Assembly (NCBI GenBank): GCA_958430865.1
Contig: CAUDNR010004424.1
Span: 25,729 to 51,837 of the forward strand
Source: Entrophospora sp. SA101
Taxonomy: Eukaryota > Glomeromycota > Glomeromycetes > Entrophosporales > Entrophosporaceae
Direction of reading: 5' to 3'
Length of the DNA: 26,109 bases
Shown here: positions 20,720 through 26,109 of the stretch, one piece after another
How the letters are laid out: each line of letters begins with the position of its first letter
Position numbering within the stretch: the first letter of the stretch is position 1
The notes under the pieces: generated by a model
Database searches by the model: none
The model's input: only the letters and a program-made list of their open reading frames with translations
What the model was told of the DNA's origin: nothing
Translations under genes and position numbers: made by a program

Positions 20720-21256
20720 GTAAAGCTCTTTATCAACAACAAAGAACACTAAAAGATAAAATTGAATTAGATCCAATTTAAATTCTCTGATATGATTGAA
20801 CAATTTGATTCAAGACTTCAAGGTTTTTTTGATGAAATGGTAGATGCTCTAATTCCAGAAAGCTTGCTAAAAAATCAATTGTAACATTTTGTTAACATAT
20901 TAACTATCTTTATATAGGGATAGTTCTTATACATCACTTAATATTAAAAAGTTAGCAAATGGTAATTACATTAATAAATTTTGATCCCTGAAATTCTGGT
21001 AATACCAATGTTCACTTTGTTCCCAATCCTCTTTTTCTTTATATCTTTTATCATTTTGAAAATAGTTCTCTAAAACTTTACAAACTTTTCGATATTTACA
21101 TCAACAGGTATTTATTTTTAATAAATAAATCTTTCAAAATGATTCTCTGATTTTTTTAAAAAAAATAATAGCAGTGATAAGGAAATCTTTGGTGATTTTC
21201 TCAAAATAGCTGCGGCAGTAACTTATTTCGAGGATCTACATACATCCTTTTAAAGC
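20720..21256 (+). pseudogene. Coding scraps, probably a decayed repeat-family ORF
   Basis: Open snippets appear in different frames: KILSKALYQQQRTLKDKIEL (about 20720-20780), then FSDMIEQFDSRLQGFFDEMV with DALIPESLL (about 20785-20883), and later SSDKEIFGDFLKIAAAVTYF (about 21170-21253). The middle block resembles, from recall, a high-copy Rhizophagus ORF family with the pattern F-x-x-x-I-x-Q-L-D-x-R-L-x-x-FF-x-E-M, but no name can be given. A frameshift separates the first two blocks. On the minus strand 21100-20966 is also open with a charged, non-repetitive translation. Confidence 0.35.
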
Positions 21257-21376
21257 AAGGCAACTTTTATACATTTGATATTATTAAATATTTTTACATA
21301 ATAATATATTCTATACTTCTATTTCTTTATAGAGAAACCAAAATAGTAATAATAAATTTTACAAATTTGTGAAATT

Positions 21377-21377
<1 letters not shown>

Positions 21378-21413
<36 letters not shown>
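21378..21413. repeat. (AAAT)n microsatellite
   Basis: About nine units of AAAT/ATAA lie downstream of the stop codon of the WD40 gene. Confidence 0.85.
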
Positions 21414-21534
21414 CAAAAAGTTGTCTATAATATAAAATTACAAAAAATTTAATTTTCATCATCTATCTATTTCTATATATAAATATGTGTGTATTATCTA
21501 CTCTGTAAATATTCATCATGAAAGTATATCTTAT

Positions 21535-21856
21535 TTATGCCCAAAGAGCAGCATACGAACCTTTTAATCCAAGATGTAATGGACCACCACCAGAGAATAA
21601 TTTTGTACCCGATTCATCATAAGAAAGTGTATAGATTGCATTTTGAATAGAGGAACCAGAAAAATGATTTATGTATACAGCATCACGATTCTATATAAAG
21701 ATTTAAATATTTTGGTTAGAAGGAGAGAATGGATAAATAAAATAAGATTGAATTTATATATAAATTATTTTATTTTATTTACCAGCCAACCAGATCCAAT
21801 TTCTCTATAGTTACGAACAACAGAATTTTCATTATTATTATTATCATCATCATTGC

Positions 21857-21899
<43 letters not shown>

Positions 21900-23933
21900 A
21901 TCATCACTATTGTTGTTGGTGTCATTAATATTACTAATGTTATTCACATTAGTAATACTATTATTATTATTATTATTATTATTTATTAGATTATCATCAT
22001 CATAATAATCTTGTTGATAAATATTTAGATCGTCATTAGTATTTATGGAATGGAATTCCAAATATCTTTGAGCTCTTAAATCATAAAATGATAATCTTCC
22101 ATAACCACCGCCAATTGTTATCATGTGATCATTAAAATTCAAAGATCTGACACCTTTGACCAATAATAGCATAAATATATTAAATTATAAATATATGTAT
22201 GTAATTATAGATCATGTAATAATAAAAAATTTCTTTGGTCCTTACCCCAGCCTTCATCAACTGAATCTATTTCGTGAACTATTGAGGATGAAATTCTTGG
22301 ATCTAAGATTGAAACATGAGATTGTGAACCAACGGCATATAAACTTAGTTTTGGATTCATTGATAAGCATACATTTTCATTTGTGTGATTAAGTTGAATT
22401 TTTGCAATCTAAGGAAGTTTGATTAGATATAAATATATACTTATAAAATTGAAGAGTCATGTAAACAATTAGAATATAATAATACATACTCTGTTAAGGT
22501 AAGAAGAATCCCATATCTTAACATAACCTGCGGTTGAAAGAGTCATTATTTGCTAATTATAATATATTAATAAACATTAGATTATGATTTGTTTTGGGAT
22601 AAAGTAAATGATTGTTTAGTTTTGTTATCTTATTGGCAATTACCTCTGTTTTTGGATTATATTTCAAATCCCTTACTTTACCAATATTCCCAGATCTTGT
22701 GAGTAAAGATTGATGAACATTGATGTATTTATTAGGGAGGATGGGTAATTCAGAAACAATTTTTGATTGAATTGACCAAAGTCTGATTGTACCATCACGC
22801 GAACCTTAAAATATTAATTTATTCAAGATTGTAAAAAAAATTTTATGAGAGGTTTTAAATATTGTATTTTTGAATATATAATATATTAATTGTTACCTGA
22901 TACTACATGATCATCATCTAACCATTCAACAGAAAATACTAGATCATTATGACCCTTAGTATAAAATAAACAAAATTTAATAAAAAATTTTTAATATGAG
23001 CTCATCTAAGCACATAAATATAAATATAAATGTAAATATAAATAATTACAGCAAATACAGCAACAGGATCAAATGAAGGTAATTCATAAATTGTGACTTG
23101 ATATGGTTTTCCGGCGCCCACAGCTAAAAGTGTCTTTGACGGATTAACGGCAATACTACGGATTCCTGAACAATTTCCGTTATCTTGATTATTATTATTA
23201 TTATTAGCGGTGATGGTGGTGATATTGCTATTATTACTACTATTAATAGTACTAATAATATTACTAATAATACTATTATTATTATTGATGTTATTGTTAT
23301 TATTTATTCTATCTTCTTCCGTTACCAATGGAATTTCAAATCTTTTATTATTTTGTATGTTAAGTATTAAAAGCTTTTCTCATAACAACAAAAAAAAAAA
23401 ATTAATTGAAATCTACAAATTTATAATATTATTGATTCAATAACATAATAATATATAATACCTTGTTACATTTGGTTCCTATAACAATTTCGTCATATGA
23501 TATCCAATGCGATGAAAATATTTTATCATGGTTTTCCATATTTATTTCAGATTCTTGAATTAATTGTGGTATTTTACTTGAAACATATTTTGAATAATCT
23601 CTTGGAATACTAACAAATACACACATATTGAATGATTGATTAATTAATTCGTAGATGATTGAATTACTTCAGAGCGATTATAATAATTACTTAACGTACT
23701 ATGGTGAATTTAAATTTACTTCTCGTCCGTACAAATAATCTGTTATTCGTTCGTGTTTTTCCTCAGGAAAGCTTGTTTTTGAAATTAAAAAAAAAAACTT
23801 AAAATTAATAAATAATATTCATAAAGTTATAATGTCAACCACCTCCTCCCTATTCATTATTATAATAATAAAAATACCTCCAAGGTTTTACTTCTGGTTG
23901 TTTAGAAAAAAAGGGCAGTTTCAATATTGCCAT
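21535..23933 (-). CDS. DCAF12-like WD40 protein, putative CUL4-DDB1 substrate receptor
   Basis: Ten exons: 23933-23878, 23771-23700, 23609-23462, 23373-23050, 22954-22897, 22804-22644, 22552-22490, 22408-22246, 22153-21783, 21690-21535. The joined length is 1572 nt (523 codons plus stop); all introns are GT-AG of 81-106 nt and keep phase. Segments match animal DCAF12 in order: [57 protein letters not shown] with [30 protein letters not shown] with [29 protein letters not shown], and [14 protein letters not shown] near the end. LDPR and FYDLR are WDxR-like sites, which contact DDB1 in DCAFs. Animal DCAF12 directs CRL4 to C-terminal di-Glu degrons; the same role here is inferred. Asn-rich inserts in exons 4 and 9 explain the excess over the usual ~450 residues. 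The first two exons rest on phase and a weak YLxxREVxL match. Confidence 0.88.
21833..21998 (-). repeat. ATT/ATC triplet repeats coding an Asn/Asp-rich insert
   Basis: Runs of ATT with scattered ATC lie within exon 9 of the DCAF12-like gene and encode Asn runs with Asp between [12 protein letters not shown] and the following blade. A similar, less pure tract (about 23185-23310) lies in exon 4. Both sit between predicted beta strands, so they are likely surface loops. Confidence 0.75.
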
Positions 23934-25211
23934 TTTTATGAGTATGTTTCTTTAAAAACCCAAATTTATATTTAAAAGTCTACCGAAAAACTAAGTTGTT
24001 AATAATATTCTTGAAAATAATTGTGCGAAAAAAGGAGCTGGTGATTTATTATTCAATGAAAATATGTTTAAAAAAATTAAAGGAGTGTGTATATAGGGAA
24101 TGACAATAAGAAATTAAGACTGAAAAATTATATCTATGTATTTTTAAATGAGTTAATCAAACAAAAAGAAAGAAAATAAAGATAGATAAAATGATCTAAA
24201 GAAAAGGAATGTGAAATTTGGGAAACCCTTTTTTATTAAACGTATATATATAAACAATTATTTTTTTTAAATTGGTGTGACCGTCTTTTGTCTTTTTTTA
24301 TTTATTTCCTATTTTGTGGTTTATACACTAAGAAATTGAGGCTAAGTAAATTGCGTGTAAACATATTAATAATAATAATATATTGATTTATTTGTATTAT
24401 TTTATTTCCTTTTTTATTAATAAAAAGTTTTTACATGTATATATATATATACATGTGTATGTATGTATATACAATAAAAGTTTAGCGAGTATATTCAAAT
24501 TTGGTTAATACAAAAATTTTGACAATTTACATGTTGTGTAGATCACATCATACGGGCTGAAATTGGACATTTCAAATTTTGGTGACACAAAATTGTATTG
24601 TTTTTATTGTTTTTGATTAAATTTTAAACCAATAAGCTAAAGGCACCAAAAAAATTGTGCAACTTCAAATCACTATGGCTTTTTTGAAAAAAATAAAAAT
24701 AAAGTCTTAAGTGAAGCGGGCATGGTTTCGAAGCTAAAAAATGCTCTTTGTGATGGGTTACATACATAAGTGTCATTAACTCAAAATCGACTTTGGGCAA
24801 CATTCCTCGTTTCTATTGAAAAGCCCCCCCATATGTGACATTTGATCTGCAATATTCTGAGACTGTTAAAAAAATTTTTTTCAGTGTGGATCATCCATCT
24901 ATACTCAAAAATGAAATATTATGTGATCCACATGTTGGGTTTTAAAAAAATCACCACCATTAAATAAAATTTGTTTTTAAATTTTTTTTTATGGATTTTT
25001 AAATTTGAGAGTTAAGCTCAGAAATGCAATAATAATTTTCGTGTTGCAATATTTTGAATTGCATAACCGAATTTGATAATGCTTTTCTTTTGATGTAATA
25101 TGTTCGTTAAACAATATATGTTGTTGTTGTAGAAAATACTCTATGAAAAAAAAACTTATCGGTTAACTTTTTTAAAATGATATAAAAAATTTTTTTAAGC
25201 ATTTTGAATTG
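23934..25211. other. Intergenic region upstream of the DCAF12-like gene
   Basis: It must contain that gene's promoter, but nothing specific can be placed. A dispersed-repeat copy lies at 24714-24836, and a small inverted repeat TGTGGATCA/TGATCCACA at 24885-24893 and 24924-24932. The rest is featureless AT-rich DNA with a TA/TG-rich run at about 24435-24470. Confidence 0.4.
24714..24836 (+). repeat. Diverged half-copy of the MITE at 12947-13164
   Basis: The stretch aligns co-linearly with about 13042-13164: GCGGGCATGGTTTC with GTGGGTAGGTTTC, then AAAAATG...CTATGTGAGG-like blocks, ATTAACTCAAAAT, TTTCTATTGAAAA and a terminal CCCCCATATG. The left inverted arm of the full element is not found here, so this copy is truncated or the ends are unequal. 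Confidence 0.6.
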
Positions 25212-25530
25212 TTAACACATTTGCCATATCACGATCTCCTTCTAAAACCCACAAGTCGTGCGACTTCCCGTGTGAATACTCTTACCACACCTACCTCGGT
25301 TACACGAATCCCAACCCAGAACCCCCATTATTGGTAGAAAATAAGGAATCTTATCTTAAAAAAACCTTGTCGTGTAACTGAGATAGAGTTTTCCTTCCGC
25401 GCAGGCCTTTTGCCGATTGTCTCTTTTTACGCCTGACCGTGCCTGGTTTTTTCGGTTTTTGGCACGATCAACGTTTTCACCATATTAGCAAAAATTGTGT
25501 CGTACGGCAAATGTTTTGTTTTATTAATTC
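25212..25530 (-). repeat. Dispersed repeat, long copy (partner at 5015-5198)
   Basis: It is the reverse complement of 5015-5198, with an extra block of about 115 bp at roughly 25275-25390. That extra block carries its own inverted repeat: CTCGGTTACACGA on the minus strand at one side and CTCAGTTACACGA at the other, differing at one base. The repeat is GC-richer than its surroundings and has no intact ORF. Whether the block was lost from one copy or gained by this one cannot be told from two copies. Confidence 0.7.
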
Positions 25531-26040
25531 GCAGATCATTTATCAACCAGAGAATTTTAATATAAAATGATTGACTGTGTTTGTTAAAATTGTTATGTGG
25601 GGGCGCTCTAGGAAAAGAAGGGTCGGAGATTTTTGATCAAAAAAATTTTTTTTATATAACATTAAACTATAATATGATGATTATATATAGTTGGTGAAAA
25701 AATTGGACCCAGTTTGTTTAGTACAAAAATAAATTTCTTGGGGTAACAAGTTTCTTCAAAAAGTTTAAAAACAAAATAAGCAACGATTTACACACTGCAT
25801 AATTTTTTTGAATGATATTTTTATATTCGAAATGATATTTTAAGACAATGAACTCCAATCTATCATATTTTTAATAATAATTTTTTTATAGAATTACAAT
25901 TATAAATAAAAATTAACAAAAAAAAGGCAAAAATCAAAATAAATGATTACTCGACCACATTTTTCCTAAACTATATATATTTTATTTTGTTAGCATAGAA
26001 CTTAAAATATCATAATGACAAGTTTCAATTACAATAAAAA
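25531..26040. other. Intergenic AT-rich DNA
   Basis: No gene or repeat recognised; it may include the 3' untranslated region of the gene that enters from the right edge. Confidence 0.4.
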
Positions 26041-26109
26041 CTAATTAGGATTAGGACAAAGAATATTTCTAAATTCTGGGTCTACATGCTGACGAATTTT
26101 GTTATACAA
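26041..26109 (-). CDS. Possible last-exon fragment of a minus-strand gene running off the window
   Basis: From the window edge the minus strand is open for 22 codons: it begins LYNKIRQHVDPEFRN and ends CPNPN before TAG at 26043-26041. The composition is mixed and not low complexity, unlike most intergenic frames here, which suggests real coding sequence. It is too short to name a family. The true exon start lies beyond the edge. Confidence 0.35.
   Translation of the reverse strand: MYNKIRQHVDPEFRNILCPNPN

Noticed and set aside
23185..23443. Ile/Leu-rich plus-strand ORFs
   Set aside because: Antisense readings of the Asn-rich triplet tract in exon 4 of the DCAF12-like gene.

Overview
The window looks like nuclear DNA of an early-diverging fungus, most probably an arbuscular mycorrhizal (Glomeromycotina, Rhizophagus-like) genome. 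The evidence is very high A+T, intergenic DNA full of homopolymers and triplet repeats, intron-rich genes with short GT-AG introns (about 46-108 nt), Asn- and Asp-rich tracts inside proteins, many hAT-type transposon remains, and one gene that I recognise as a member of a membrane-protein family recalled from Rhizophagus genomes. No database was searched. The organism call rests on style and recall.

Layout. Bases 1-6000 are gene-poor: the end of a hAT-like MITE (1-77), an isolated BED zinc-finger ORF inside TTCGAA-rich arrays (about 490-1400), two orphan hydrophobic ORFs (1573-1857, 3351-3746), a stranded 3' piece of a type IB DNA topoisomerase gene (4050-4301), and one copy of a dispersed repeat (about 5015-5198). 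Bases 6010-10140 (minus) hold a ten-exon gene for a 1130-residue secreted or surface multi-pass membrane protein. Bases 11111-13830 are a nested transposon graveyard: a 654-bp hAT-type MITE with target duplications, a broken hAT transposase, an inverted-repeat MITE inside it, and a GC-rich island. Bases 14039-15611 (minus) encode a three-exon ABHD5/plant-CGI-58-like alpha/beta hydrolase. Bases 16873-17281 hold a second, unrelated hAT C-terminus. Bases 19168-19904 are an internally deleted pogo/Tigger-type element bounded by TA. Bases 20131-20603 (minus) may be a small two-exon gene, followed by coding scraps (20720-21256). Bases 21535-23933 (minus) encode a ten-exon DCAF12-like WD40 protein. 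The last 2 kb hold more dispersed repeats and, at the edge, a possible last exon of another minus-strand gene.

The three well-supported genes all lie on the minus strand, but they are kilobases apart and share no obvious pathway: cell-surface membrane protein, lipid hydrolase/acyltransferase, and CUL4-DDB1 substrate receptor. I rebuilt the exon structures by hand from splice sites, phase continuity and protein similarity. All reconstructed coding lengths are multiples of three. I found no tRNA, rRNA or CRISPR array. The most interesting items are the divergent 1130-residue membrane protein, with a probable GC-AG intron and an acidic tail built from triplet repeats, and the complete small elements with readable termini.
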